Made by a program: the position numbers and the translations under genes. The notes beneath the pieces were generated by a model. It was not told the DNA's origin, searched no databases, and saw only the letters and a program-made list of their open reading frames with translations. Positions 32,188 through 42,932 of a DNA stretch of 64,000 nt are shown in pieces (within the stretch, counting starts at the first letter, position 1; every line of letters begins with the position of its first letter). Origin of the DNA: Helicoverpa zea (lineage: Eukaryota; Arthropoda; Insecta; Lepidoptera; Noctuidae); contig NC_061476.1 of NCBI RefSeq assembly GCF_022581195.2, forward strand, positions 6,556,098 to 6,620,097. Direction: 5' to 3'.

Positions 32188-32382
32188 TCTATACTAATAT
32201 TATAAACCTGAAGAATTTGTTTGTTTGTTTGAACGCTCTAATCTCAGGAACTACTGGTTCGATTTGAAAAATTCTTTCAGTGTTAGATAGCCCATTTATC
32301 GAGGAAGGCTATAGGCTACTATTTATCCGGGTTCGTGCAGAGGTTTCCACGGGATGCGGGTGAAACCGCTGGCAGAAGCTAG
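32188..32382 (+). mobile_element. Complete Hel-L, 195 bp
   Basis: Opens TCTATACTAATATTATAAAC after A and closes GGCAGAAGCTAG before T. The body is near-identical to the 21.8-kb copy. Confidence 0.88.
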
Positions 32383-32389
32383 TAATAAA

Positions 32390-32639
32390 TAAGAAACATG
32401 TTTGTTTGTTTTTTCCCTTCATCATTATCATCATCATCATCAGCCTATCGCAGTCCACTGCTGGACATAGGCCTCTATAAGTGCACGCCACTGAGATCAA
32501 ATCTCCGGCATTACTGAACACATTTGAAAAAAAAAATCTCTGTTGGAAAGCCACGCTCTTCCCGAGTAATAATATACTATATTTTATCTCGGTACGGGCG
32601 GTAGTTACCACGCGAGCGAAACCACGGGAAAACGGCTAG
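32390..32639 (+). mobile_element. Older Hel-L copy split by an RTE fragment
   Basis: GTTTGTTTGTTTTTTCCC at the left. It resumes near 32497 with ATTACTGAACACATTTG and TCTGTTGGAAAGCCACGCTC, and ends AACGGCTAG before T. Confidence 0.75.
32418..32496 (-). mobile_element. RTE 3'-end fragment inside Hel-L
   Basis: Inverse of the 30.9-kb sequence: CATCATCATCATCAGCC, TATCGCAGTCCACTGCTGGA, CGCCACTGAGATC. Only about 75 bp of the element. Confidence 0.8.
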
Positions 32640-32855
32640 TAATTTTATAAAAAAATTGTCTTTAAACGTTTTGCCCTTCAAAACGTTAGCTATATTCAAA
32701 AGGTTATGCACCGGACGACCTATGCGTTCAAACTAACTTCGAAATTGTATGTTCAAAACTTTTCGTGACTAGAAACCTGAATAAGATCTTGATGCAACCT
32801 GAACCTTATAGATTTTAGATAAATGTGCTATAAATTCTCATTGTTTATGCCTTTG

Positions 32856-32900
32856 CATTTTAAAATGAAAACTGAATGCATATACGTGAGACTTTTAAAT
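32856..32900 (+). repeat. 45-bp direct repeat, left copy
   Basis: 41 of 45 bases match 33381-33425 (CATTTTAAAATGAAAA, GAATGCATATACGTGAG, TTTTAAAT). The pair brackets the SINE-A2 at 32.90-33.38 kb. Confidence 0.85.
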
Positions 32901-33380
32901 CATCATCTATCTAGCCTTTTCCTAACTATGTCGGGGTCGGCTTCCAGTCTGGAGGCATCTAAGTACCTGTGTTTTAGGCTGCCTGTCCACCGGAGCGGAG
33001 CTAGGCTGCGGAGTGGAGAAACTGAGAAATAATAACCAATAGGATTGAGGAGCGGAGATTTTGTGCAATCCTATTGGTCAATATTTCTCAGTTTCTCCAC
33101 TATAAGGAGCGACTGCCATATCTGACCTCATAAACCCAGTTACCCGGGCAACTCAATACCCCTAGGTAAGACTGGTAGTCAGACTATTTGCTTTCTGACT
33201 ACCCATAACAACTGTCAAAGATGTTCTAATGACAGCCGGGTACAGTTTATCGTGCTTTCCAAAACACAGAAAACTCGTTATGATAAAATGGTCACCCATC
33301 TAAAGACTGACCGTACCAAGCGTTGCTTAACTGTATGATAGACCGATCCTCGCAGCTTTGACTAAGCTACGAGCCCTTTT
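32901..33380 (-). mobile_element. SINE-A2 with complete 5S-rRNA-like head
   Basis: In reverse it starts GGGCTCGTAGCTTAGTCAAA and GAGGATCGGTC. It continues through GTTAAGCAACGCTTGGTACG and GTCAGTCTTTAGATGGGTGA, which follow the box A to box C part of 5S rRNA (in the usual gene GTTAAGCA-CG, GGTTAGTACTTGGATGG, GTGACC). The shared SINE-A body and a CAT-rich tail follow. The head is presumably an internal pol III promoter. The copy is interrupted at 32968-33103. Confidence 0.75.
32968..33103. mobile_element. Small inverted-repeat insert in the SINE
   Basis: GTGGAGAAACTGAGAAATA, CCAATAGGATTG and their inverses form a hairpin with arms of about 36 bp. An asymmetric GC-richer part (CTGTCCACCGGAGCGGAGC) precedes it. 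Confidence 0.6.
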
Positions 33381-33425
33381 CATTTTAAAATGAAAATCGA
33401 ATGCATATACGTGAGCATTTTAAAT
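33381..33425 (+). repeat. 45-bp direct repeat, right copy
   Basis: Partner of 32856-32900. Confidence 0.85.
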
Positions 33426-33675
33426 AAATGGTAAACAGTGGCGTAGCACGCGTAGCATATCAGATTCGTAGCGCGTAGCTCAATAGTTGTATGATAAGTG
33501 CTACGCCGTAGCAGGTCGACTTTATATATAGTCGGATTTTCTCACATCTTCGTCAACTGTGTATAGATTTTGCGAGAGATATAAGTATAATATATTCTAA
33601 ATCGAATTTCAATGGAAATATACTGATATTATAGTGTCTATGTGAATATAGGCATAGTTTTGTAGGCTGGTATTA
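33426..33675. other. No gene seen
   Basis: GTAGC-rich stretch (GCGTAGCACGCGTAGCAT, GTAGCGCGTAGCTC) then AT-rich DNA; no classification. Confidence 0.45.
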
Positions 33676-33693
33676 CGACCTACGACCTACCTT

Positions 33694-34744
33694 TTTTTTT
33701 TTTTTTCCGACGTCAAAAAAACATCAAATGACCCCTCCCGCTGTGGGTTAGCAGCGGTGAGGGAGTGTCAGACTCTTACTGACTAAAAACCGTCGTGTTC
33801 CTTCATAGGCCTTTTATGTACCAGGGCCGCGGTATCTCTTTCGAACAACCCGCAGCCCCGGCAGGCCCTGGCCCTGCTGGGCCCCGCTGGGGTTGCTGAC
33901 ATCTCTTTGAGGAGCGCGTGGAACAACGCGCGAAGTCGACACGGGTCTGTCGTCTAAGTAGACAGAGGGACGATGAGCCACCCGAACTCACCGCCCACAG
34001 ACCCACGCCTACGGTGGCCGGGAGTCATCTCGCGACACCCGGCGCCCATGGTGTCTACCTGGTCCAGCGCGGCGGCCGGGATGAGAGGTGCGAACTCTCT
34101 GGCGTTCCGCCTCCTCCTTCTCGAGCATGACCGCTTCGCAGAAGGAGGCGACGGCATCCCATTCCCTCTCGCCCCGGACCATGGCCTGAACCAGGGCCGG
34201 ACGCGAGAGGTCGCCGCCGCCCAAAGCCTCGACGATGACCCGGCGGTGCCCTTCCCATGCGGGACACACCTGGACTGTGTGGTCCACCGTGTCCTCGGGA
34301 CTGTCCGCACAATGGTGACACCCGGGCGCCTCCTCACGACCGATTCGGTGCAGGTACCTCCCGAAACAACTGTGTCCGGTGAGGACCTGCGTCATGCGGT
34401 ACGTGAGGGCGCCGTGACTCCTCCCGAGCCACTCCTCAAAGAGGGGACTTACCGCCACGATGGTGGCGTGCCCTGCACAGGGTTGCGACAGTCGCTCCCT
34501 CCAGGCCACCATGAGATCGCGCCGGAGCTCCGCCCGCTGCGCGACAACTTGCCGCGGCAGCGGAGTTTCCCCCCGGCGCTGAGCCTCCTCGCGCCAGTCG
34601 TACAGGCGCAAGAAGACCCTCGCCTCCAGATCCCACGGTGGCAGTCCAGCAAGTAGGCCAGCTGCTTCGCGGGAGATCGTGCGGTACCCCCGGATTAGCC
34701 TAATGGCTATCACCCTTTGGGGCACGTAATGACGCGCGGGGTTG
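33694..34744 (-). mobile_element. R1-like LINE, 5'-truncated, 18-bp target duplication
   Basis: A 1.05-kb GC-rich insertion. Its poly(A) is the T-run at 33692-33706. The 18-bp sequence CGACCTACGACCTACCTT stands at both ends (33676-33693, 34745-34762). The 3' UTR holds GTCAGTAAGAGTCTGAC and the AGCGGGAGGGGTCATTTGAT block seen in tails across the window. The intact frame and perfect duplication indicate a recent insertion. Confidence 0.9.
34009..34744 (-). CDS. C-terminus of R1-like LINE ORF2 with CCHC motif (5'-truncated)
   Basis: This is the last 245 or so codons of a LINE polyprotein, open from the truncation point to its stop at 34009. The N-terminal visible part reads RLIRGYRTISREAAGLLAG then PPWDLEARV, a conserved block after the reverse transcriptase in R1-clade proteins. 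A C-x2-C-x9-H-x4-C motif (GCHHCADSPEDTVDHTVQVC) follows about halfway, the usual C-terminal nucleic-acid-binding finger of R1-type elements. An Arg/Gly-rich tail closes it. The RT and endonuclease are missing, so it cannot work alone. High GC at third positions sets it apart from the surroundings and explains the long spurious frames on both strands here. The exact R1 lineage is not determined. Confidence 0.85.
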
Positions 34745-34762
34745 CGACCTACGACCTACCTT

Positions 34763-35736
34763 AAGGGGAAATTCCACCGATGTGTGACACACTCAAATGT
34801 TTTTTTAAGTGTACTCGCTCTAGCAAACAATAATAAAGTGAGTTCGAAGAACAATATTGCAACACATGCTAATATTGGACTCCTGTCGATGAGTATACAT
34901 TTTAGTGGTTTAATCTCGCGCTTAGAACACCCTTTACTTGAGTTTAAAAAGGGACCCACCAAAAGGAAAGGTACCTAAACTTTTCTCATCATAAGAAACC
35001 GCCAAAGCTATAAATAAAAAAAAAATACAACTACAATTACCATTTGACCGTTTATTAAATTACAAATTACTAAAAGAAACGTGTAAAGGCAAAAGAGTAA
35101 GTACCAATTTTAATATAATTTCCTTGCTCCAAATGTAAGGTAGAAGTAATTACAGGCTAGGTTTAATGACCCCATAAGCAATAAAAGTTTTGTTACGACC
35201 CCCAGTGTGGGGTGCGTAAACTCGGAAATAGCCGGTCAATATTACGATGGATTTTTTGCACATTATACCTTTATTTTGTGGTCGGTTAAGAAGATAGAAA
35301 GAGAAGTTCGCGCTGTAAAAAAATATTGAATTTTTGTACGTAGTTTTAAAAACTAAGCCTATATATTGGCATTATAAAAACGCAAATCTAAAACTATATT
35401 TACTTATTTTCTGAAAAAGTTAATAAATGTAGTTTAAAAATTGAAATATTGACTTAAATATTTAGTTTGATGTTATTAAAAAGCCAACATTGAGAAATTA
35501 AAAATAATAAGAGTCCGTAGTCGCTATACATACTTTCTCGATAGGGTACCGCTTCAGTATTCGCCTTTGAAGATATTGCTAAACGACTTGACTTTTTTTA
35601 CTTTTAAAATGTTATTTTTTTCTGTCTCTTTTTTTTTAAATATTCCACACGGAACTCCTTTTCTGTCGGTTCTCTAAAACCACTTATTTTTCTCGTAAAA
35701 AATATATTCGTTTACCTTAAACCGAAGTCTGTCTGT
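34763..35736. other. No gene seen
   Basis: AT-rich. Opposing 68- and 78-codon frames at 34742-34978 carry no domain. Confidence 0.5.
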
Positions 35737-36043
35737 ACCACAGAAAACAAAACGAGTGGTAGAGATGTCATTATGCCTCTTCTGGGGTTCACCCGGTTCA
35801 GGGGACGAGAAACTTTACTAACTCCGCCGTAATACTATTTCTATGGGGCCGCCAATTATTTCCAAAATAAAAACACCAATCAATTAAGACCAATCTTTGA
35901 CAGATTGGTTTTGATTTGACAAGGAACACGCCACGTTAGTTTTAGTAACTGATCATGCCTACTTACGTTACTTGAGAAGAAGCGCCTGACCTACCTTCCT
36001 TATGGCATCTCCACTATATTTCCTTACTCCGTGGTCTGTACGC
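35737..36043 (-). mobile_element. MITE-F, reverse orientation, both ends present
   Basis: Left GGTAGAGATGTCATTATGCC preceded by CCACAGAAAACAAAA. Right GCGCCTGACCTACCTTCCTT, ATGGCATCTCC and CCTTACTCCGTGG. This copy shows the fullest outer terminus, CCACGGAGTAAGGAAAT in reverse. Confidence 0.7.
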
Positions 36044-36424
36044 CTTACTGACAGTTACCTACATCTCTTTATGTACAAAATAACAAGAAACATGTTCCTT
36101 ACGAATGTCAGAACGAGTCACATCGCTCCACTCGGAGCCATTGAACCAAAAAATTAGTGCGTATCCGTAAAAACTATGGAAGGAAACTATTTTTTTTTTA
36201 TGTGTTGTTGTATATCTTTGTAGTCAGATACAAGGTGAAATAAAAGTACATATATAATGCAGTATTTTTTTTGGAAAAAAATCAATATGTCTAGTAAAAC
36301 TAGACACACATATTCACTGTTTTGACAAGATAATTATTTTACACATTCTATTATCAAAACTATGAAATGCTTTTTTAAATTTATTTTTACAAGATAGTAC
36401 TTAGTCTAGTCCCAAACTAACTGA
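36044..36424. other. No gene seen
   Basis: AT-rich filler. Confidence 0.5.
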
Positions 36425-36590
36425 CGGCCAGTTTCTTCATCAAAAGTTAAAGTTAAAGTAATGTCTAAAGTAAAAGTAACGGTCAAATACGTTTTTTCAA
36501 GGCTAAAGTGACAGCAAAACTTTTACTGTTACTTTAGACATTACTTTGACTTTTACTTTGGCTTTAACTTTTGATGAAGAAACTGGTTGT
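36425..36590. mobile_element. Palindromic MITE built of TAAAGT-like units
   Basis: Left CCAGTTTCTTCATCAAAAGT, right inverse ACTTTTGATGAAGAAACTGG. The arms continue through TAATGTCTAAAGTAAAAGTA and its inverse. Target duplication not resolved. Confidence 0.7.
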
Positions 36591-37007
36591 TAGTAGCTTG
36601 GATTACGGGATAACTACTAATCTAGATTATGTATCTTCCCTTACATTCTTCATACGACTGTCCTGTATACTCATATTAAAAGTTAATAAGTAAAGAATAC
36701 AAAGCAAACAGAATTTAATTATATATTTGACAGGTTATCCATTTTCTAGAACAAGATTACTGTGAAATAAGTAAAAAGGAATACATTTCGATTACTAATG
36801 AGCGAAACGAAGCCTATTATTTGAAGCCTGTATTTAATTCATACTAAGTTAAGCCCCAGACGTGGCCCATGATTTTTTAAAAAGATTCCTTTTCCTGTTT
36901 TCTGAACGGTTTTCAAATCGCTGACAAAGAATATATTTTGAAAATCCCCTATCTAGACCACATTACATTGAATTTATGTTTATTAGTTAATTGTGCCTCA
37001 TTTGCAT
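36591..37007. other. No gene seen
   Basis: AT-rich filler. Confidence 0.5.
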
Positions 37008-37010
37008 TTA

Positions 37011-37160
37011 GAATCCCCGCAAACTGCAACTTTTGGTCGGCCGATACTTTCGTTGTGCTCATAAGCCAATATGGAGATGAATTAGACAGATGAATTTCAT
37101 AGTGCAGACAATACAACGCTCAGGCATCAGGCATGATCGGGCATGCTGGTAGTGTGCTCA
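37011..37160. mobile_element. MITE-G, diverged and shortened
   Basis: After TTA: GAATCCCCGCAAACTGCAAC, GGTCGGCCGATACTTTC and GGAGATGAATTAGACAG. It ends near GTAGTGTGCTCAT. Confidence 0.6.
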
Positions 37161-37584
37161 TAAAATATTAAGACAAAAATACATACCTAACAATATTTTC
37201 GCTATAAAAATAATAAGGAGATAAGATTGTTTATATTAATATACAGGAAAAAATTACGTTGTTATCGAAAATAAATTAATAGGTAAAACAAAGCTTGGCT
37301 TCTGACTAATGATCTTTGAAATATGATCGGCTTTTTAACGCTGTTTTCTTTTATCAGCAAGCTTTTTGATGTTGGAAATTCTTTTTAGTACAACAACGAT
37401 ATAATTAATTAGAGAATTTTAGTGGAACACTGATTTTTAAGTTATAATGGAAGATAATAAGTAGTTAAAGACTTATGACCCTGGTCAAGTGATATCTACG
37501 AATATTGGTTATTAAAGGCAAGGCTATATACTATAGTTTATTAAAGGCTGTAGTTTCGTGGATGTCATAAAGAGAGCCTTTATA
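37161..37584. other. No gene seen
   Basis: AT-rich filler. Confidence 0.5.
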
Positions 37585-37735
37585 TTTGCTGCAGGATTGT
37601 TCGAAAGAGTTACCGTGGCCTTGGTACACAAAGGGCTTAAGAAGGAACATGGTGGGTTTTAGTCAGTAAGAGTCTGATACTCACGCTGCACCTACAGCGA
37701 GAGGGGATCAAGTTATGATTCCCATAAAAAAAAAA
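37585..37735 (+). mobile_element. R1-like LINE 3' tail with poly(A)
   Basis: GGATTGTTCGAAAGAGTTAC, AAGAAGGAACATGGTGGGTT, TTAGTCAGTAAGAGTCTGAT, ending in an A-run at 37726. Confidence 0.75.
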
Positions 37736-37904
37736 TACGTGTGGCACTCGGGGACTGCCGCGGTAAAGCTATTACATAGCATTCTGTATCAACTTATGCA
37801 ATAATAATTATTTATTTTTTATTTCAAATTTTACAAGAACAGCCGTTCACTGTTGTAGATAAATACTTATACACCTATATACTTTCTCACAAACAGCTGA
37901 TTAT

Positions 37905-38135
37905 GTATTCGTCCGATTTCGGAGCAGCTCGTCTCGATTCGGGCGAGTTCCGTAAAGTCGTACAATACGTCTAATCGCACGACACACAGCGCCGTGTCGA
38001 AGACTGCCGAACTGACACGACGCGGTTAGACGATGCACGGCCTTCAAGCCACACCTCCGTGCCCGTCGGAGTGGGAGCGTGAGGTTTTTTCGTTTCGGAA
38101 TTTCTGGATTTGGTCCCCGCGCTCAAGGCCTGCGA
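37905..38135. other. CpG-rich island with imperfect inverted repeat
   Basis: CpG-dense in an AT-rich setting. ACGTCTAATCGCACGACAC near 37966 and the inverse-like GACACGACGCGGTTAGACG near 38014 can pair. No frame, no repeat family recognised. Candidate fold-back element or regulatory island. Confidence 0.45.
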
Positions 38136-38199
38136 TAGAAGCTATGCAATAGCTTAAAAATTCGTTTATATTATGGGTCGTTTCATCTATTTATTATTT

Positions 38200-38352
38200 C
38201 CAAGTAACCAGTCATACCAAGGGTTGCCCTGGTAACTGGGTTGAGGAGATCAGATAGATAGTCGCGTCTTGTAAAGCACTGGTACTCAGCTGAATCCGGT
38301 TAGACTGGAAGTCGACTTCAACATAGTTGGGAAGAGGCTAGACAGATGATGA
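38200..38352 (+). mobile_element. SINE-A 3' part
   Basis: GTAACTGGGTTGAGGAGATC, AAGCACTGGTACTCAGCTGA, AACATAGTTGGGAAGAGGCT, GATGATG. Confidence 0.8.
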
Positions 38353-38711
38353 AATCCATGTAGTTGTTAAGTTTTGAATTAATTTTATTGAATGTAGAGT
38401 ATGTACTGGTAAATAAATAACTTCACGAAAGTATCGATTCTAACCAACCACACGTCCTAAATCCAATATTCCGAAGGCCAAAGGTAAATAAACTACATAC
38501 TTGTATCTAGAAATAATAATAATAAAAGACAATACACACTATAGTGATGACTAGTGCTGCCGTCAGAAATGATTGATGCGCAGACACGCTAGTGTGTATC
38601 TACCCTAATGTAACATCGTTAACTTATTAGCTTTCTATATCGTGTTTGTTTTTCGTAGTATAGTGAATTCTATTTAGAAAGAATATAGATAATTATTATT
38701 ATGTCTACTTG
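38353..38711. other. No gene seen
   Basis: AT-rich filler. Confidence 0.5.
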
Positions 38712-38822
38712 GTTATGTTTAGCTGGGCAGTGGAGGTCAGATAGGCAGTCGATCTATGCAAAACAATTGTTCTCCACTGTATCAGATCAGACTGCAAGCC
38801 GATAGGGGTAAGCTTAGAAGCC
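38712..38822 (+). mobile_element. SINE-A fragment, plus orientation
   Basis: GGAGGTCAGATAGGCAGTCG and CAGATCAGACTGCAAGCCGA. It faces the inverse fragment at 38940 across a purine-rich tract. Confidence 0.6.
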
Positions 38823-38867
38823 ATGTCGATTTCGACATCGATATTTTGGGCTCGGGCCCAAAAAAAA

Positions 38868-38935
38868 AGTGAAAGAAGAATGAAAGAAGAGAGATGATGA
38901 GATGAGAGAGAATGAAAGAACAAAAAAAAAAGTGG
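38868..38935 (+). repeat. Purine-rich (GAAAGA)n/GAGA tract
   Basis: Almost uninterrupted A/G run on the plus strand between two head-to-head SINE-A fragments. Confidence 0.8.
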
Positions 38936-38939
38936 AATT

Positions 38940-39025
38940 CGATTGTGTACCGTGTTTTACATGGAGCAAATGCTTATCTGATCTCCTCAACCCAGTCACC
39001 TGGGCTACCCAATGGTAAGACATCT
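38940..39025 (-). mobile_element. SINE-A fragment, reverse orientation
   Basis: TTTTACATGGAGCAAATGCT and TCTCCTCAACCCAGTCACCT are the inverse of the family body. Confidence 0.65.
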
Positions 39026-40074
39026 TGGTAAAATTATTTTTGTCACCAACGTATTCGTTATTTTTTGCGATGAGATTGAAATTCGGTAATAATCGATGAT
39101 AAACACAGAGCTAATGTTGAAATTCAATATCTAATCGAAAATTTACGCATATATGGGTTATAGGAATCCTCTTTTATCCAACAGTTCAACCAGTAAAACA
39201 GTATTTCAACATATTTTACCTGAATTTAACTGTCGATCCAGCTTCAAAGCTTCCTCTATTTCCCAAAAGGAAATAGACATGACGTTATTTGATGATCATT
39301 GCTGAGTTACGGGTCGACGTATTGTGACGTCAAAATTCATGTCAGACAGAATTGATGTTGATTTGCTTGTTCTGTATTAGGTTTATTTCGGGTTTTTAAT
39401 TCTATTTTTAGTATACATGTGATAGTTTATTAAATTATTAGCTACTCTTCGGTGTTTTACTCTTTTTACGTCGTAATTTACGTCCTTCTAGGCTAGGTTA
39501 TCTCGCTTCGTTTAAATTGCTTCAACACTTTTGTTGTAAAAGGCAAACAAACAATCTGAGTCACTTTCTCATTTATTCTATTCGAATTCACACTTATATT
39601 ATAAAGACAATAGTTTATTTTTGTCAATGTTTGTAACCTGAAGAGGTTACACTCAAACGGTTGAACGGATTATATTAAAACTTGGCAGTAAAATAATTTA
39701 TACATATGTAAAGACGCATATTTTCCACTTTTATTATTATTTCTGCTATGTTTTTTATTTTAAATGTGTATTATGCGACTTATATCGCGCAATAAAACTT
39801 ATTTTCTTTCTTTCTTTTCTTTCTTATACGCCACAATAACATTATAGGCTTCTTTTTCTCCCTTTGCAAAAAGTAGTTCCCTGTTAATTATAAAACTCAC
39901 ATTAAACTAAACGAAAAGCATTTAACACAAACCAAATATGAACATTAATACTAGCCACTCATAAATACACATCGCAACCACAATGGCAACACCGCCTATT
40001 TGTTCTCAAAACATAGTTCTGGCAACATTGATGTATCGGTGACACAAATCTCAATAAACTCGTGGTTAGCTATA
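39026..40074. other. No gene seen; (CTTT)n microsatellite
   Basis: AT-rich. A (CTTT)n tract lies at about 39805-39833 after GCAATAAAACTTATT, which looks like an old polyadenylation-type tail. Confidence 0.5.
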
Positions 40075-40255
40075 CTAGCTTCCACCTGCGGTTTCACCTG
40101 TGCCCCGTGCAAACTACTTTGCTAACAGGGATGAAATACCTTATTATTCTTTCTCGATAAATAAGCTATCTATTATAATAATGAAAGATTTTTTCAAGTC
40201 GGACCCATAGTTGCTGAGATAAGCGCATTAAAAAAAACATCGGCTTTATTTTATT
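40075..40255 (-). mobile_element. Hel-L, reverse, 5' part decayed
   Basis: Starts CTAGCTTCCACCTGCGGTTT after A. Contains TCTCGATAAATAAGCTATCT and TTGCTGAGATAAGCGCATTA. Confidence 0.7.
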
Positions 40256-40261
40256 TAAGAG

Positions 40262-40375
40262 CTACCTTTCGCCAGCGTTTTTACCTGCAACCCGAGGGAA
40301 CTACTTCACATACCTGGATAAAAATTATCTTATAGCCTTCCTGAATAAATTGGCTATTAATTAAAGAAAACAAAC
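40262..40375 (-). mobile_element. Hel-L fragment, reverse
   Basis: GCTACCTTTCGCCAGCGTTT, GAGGGAACTACTTCACATAC, TATAGCCTTCCTGAATAAAT. Confidence 0.6.
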
Positions 40376-42827
40376 AAAAAAAAAAACACACAATCAGTTT
40401 TATTATATCAATATGTAAGTATAGTAGGTACCTATAAATACATTATCCACTGTTTACAATATGGCTGCTCAATTTCAAAGAAAACCAAGGTTAGTTTCAG
40501 GAATTTTCCTTCAAACAATTTAGTAGTTAGAAAGATTATATGGATCACTTTTCGAAACTTGTTTTTCGGAGTTAAAATGAATGGCTTTTCCTGTGTTGTC
40601 GGCTTCTTAAACAATATTTAGCTTTGTTTAGGAGGAAAATGTGCCATTAATTTGAAAGACGGAGCTTCTTAGTTGTAAAGGGGAAACTACTATGATAAAA
40701 AGTAGCTTATCTGATAAGGTATATAAGCTATATTATTGCCAAGATTTATCAAAATCTATTCAGTAGTTTCTGCGTGAAAGACTAACAAATCGTGATTATT
40801 TTCGTATAATTTTACACAGTAAATTAAATATTGTATGTAGTTAAAAATAATCACAACATAACTTATGCAAAAGTTAATTTTAAATACTGTTAAGAATTGA
40901 CTGATTACCATCGGTTAACCGACTGCCAGTTTATTTAAAATTCAACTGAATATTAAGCTCTTGGATCTTTTAATAATTTATTTATCAGCGTTTCGCATAT
41001 TATACAAAAGTGTAATTTTAATGTCCGACTGAAGTGACTCATCAACAAATATATTCACGGTTTTTAACAACTCCACAAATGGAGTAAGTTTTCAATTTAG
41101 GTGTATGTATATTTTTTAAGAGGAGGAAAATAATATGGCGTAGTACCTAGGATATATTAAGAGGACGAATTGGAATTTTTGGCGCCAAGGATGTCAATTT
41201 TTCTCAGTAAATACAAAACGGATCAAAATACAACTTGGTTACCTGAAAGTTCATGATATAAGCCTTATTTTGTTAGTTGTAGAAACATGATTAGGTAACT
41301 TTTATAACAGAGAAAAATATATCAAACATACCTCTTTTTAAAAAGAGATTCACATATTATGGGCAAACGGGACCGATTTAAGCCTCTTAACTTTTTTAGT
41401 AGTTGAGTATATACATACTCTTTAAAATGGTAGTAGGAATTTTTATTAAATTATCATTTCTAAATATTAAAATTACAAAACCATTTTGTCGCTTACGACT
41501 TTTAGTTATAAGCTAGCGCGCGTATTGTTATCCTCGCCCCGCTCAGACGCTCCGACCCCTTTTGGCGCCTTAGATGCGCGTGCCGGTTATGGAATTATTG
41601 TTGACCACTTCCTCGCCTTAAAGCCTGTGACCCGCATATTATGCAAAAGGACAAGAAAGAGCTAGGTTTCTAGGTTTTTGTAACAAATATACACTCTTCC
41701 ACTGAAATAATTACCTTTTGATCGATAGTTATTACCTAACCTTAAGATTCTTTCCCCCATCGCAGCCATTAGAAATCCTCATACTATGATAGGTGTAATA
41801 TGAGTTGAGTATGTATTAGGAATACTCAAATATTGCCGTGTCTCTCATTTGCATACTGACATATTTTCGCTTTTTTGCCAGCAAGTGAAATGTTGTTTGA
41901 TCATCACCCGCTGAAGGATGACTGAAACTTTTACTGACTACATTCCTTCTGCCTGCATTATAGTAACTATTTTGAACAATCTCATAGCAACGCCTTTGTC
42001 ATGCTCATTGACACATTGATGCTTTGCAAGAAGCAACTTACACATTCCATAAATATGCACACTACAAAACAGTGTGAAGATAAACAAAGTACCTACCTAC
42101 ATACTTACTATCGCAAGCGACGCCGCGTGCTACAAATATCTCAGGCTACAAGATTAGGGAGCGCGGTGTGTGTGTGTGTGAGTGCAAGATGCGTTTGTAG
42201 TTGTATGTCTGCGTTTGTTTCTAGTTAGGGATGGGGTGTGTGTCGATGATTTTGTATATTTTTGTTAAAGTTTCTTCTTGCCAGCTATAACACTGATTTA
42301 GGGATGCTGTCTTATGTAATTTGAAGTGAAAAAGTGCATGTTTAATAAGCCTAATTTGAATAATTTATAAGAGCCTTGCCTAATTCATGAGAAGTATTGT
42401 TTTTTCAAGAGGAAAATGTGTGTAATACTAAATTTTAATAGTTGCAAAAATGTGTGTTTTTTTTAGTTAGCGATTAGTTTTTTTCCACATGGTACTGAAT
42501 TAGGCCGCCTTGGTGACAGTAAAAGTGGTGTCGGTAAATGTCTATTTACCCGATAATAAAGTTAAGTTGTACTGTTTACCGTGAAACAATTATCACCAAT
42601 GTTCAGAAGTTAACTGCTATTTACTTTCGGTTTCAAGAACGTTTGAATGTTCTTAGAAACAATCTTGCTTGAGTTAAAGAAAATCTAGCGAAGTTCAGTT
42701 AAACACGACAGCTTAGTTCACGGAATTTAGCTTCGGTTCCCTTTATGTTACGTAAACTTGTTAATTTACACTGACTTTTGCATTGTTACTAGAAAACGGA
42801 ACCTGTACTACATAGTTTATTTTTTGG
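40376..42827. other. No gene seen
   Basis: 2.4 kb, mostly AT-rich. About 40640-40790 is a decayed Helitron-like copy (TCAGTAGTTTCTGCGTGAAA). A GC-rich patch at 41510-41600 (GCTAGCGCGCGTATTG, CTTTTGGCGCCTTAGATG) and a GT tract at 42166-42184 are unassigned. The 75-codon frame at 42001 ends in the GT tract and is not credible. Confidence 0.45.
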
Positions 42828-42932
42828 TTGCACGGGTTGAGGAGGTCAGGCAATCGCTCCGTGTAAAGCACTGGTACTCAGCTGCATCCTGTTAGACTCC
42901 AAAATATTTGGGAAAATACTAGGCAAATGTTT
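42828..42932 (+). mobile_element. Older SINE-A 3' end, target of a younger SINE-A1
   Basis: GCACGGGTTGAGGAGGTCAG, AGCACTGGTACTCAGCTGCA. Its terminal ACTAGGCAAATGTTT is duplicated on the far side of the next element. Confidence 0.75.

Noticed and set aside
33291..33375. Possible 5S rRNA gene
   Set aside because: Only the internal-promoter part resembles 5S; 5' and 3' stem sequences are absent and the SINE body follows.
33973..34656. 227-codon plus-strand frame and several nested frames on both strands
   Set aside because: They are antisense or out-of-frame to the R1-like ORF2 C-terminus; high GC removes stops. No domain.
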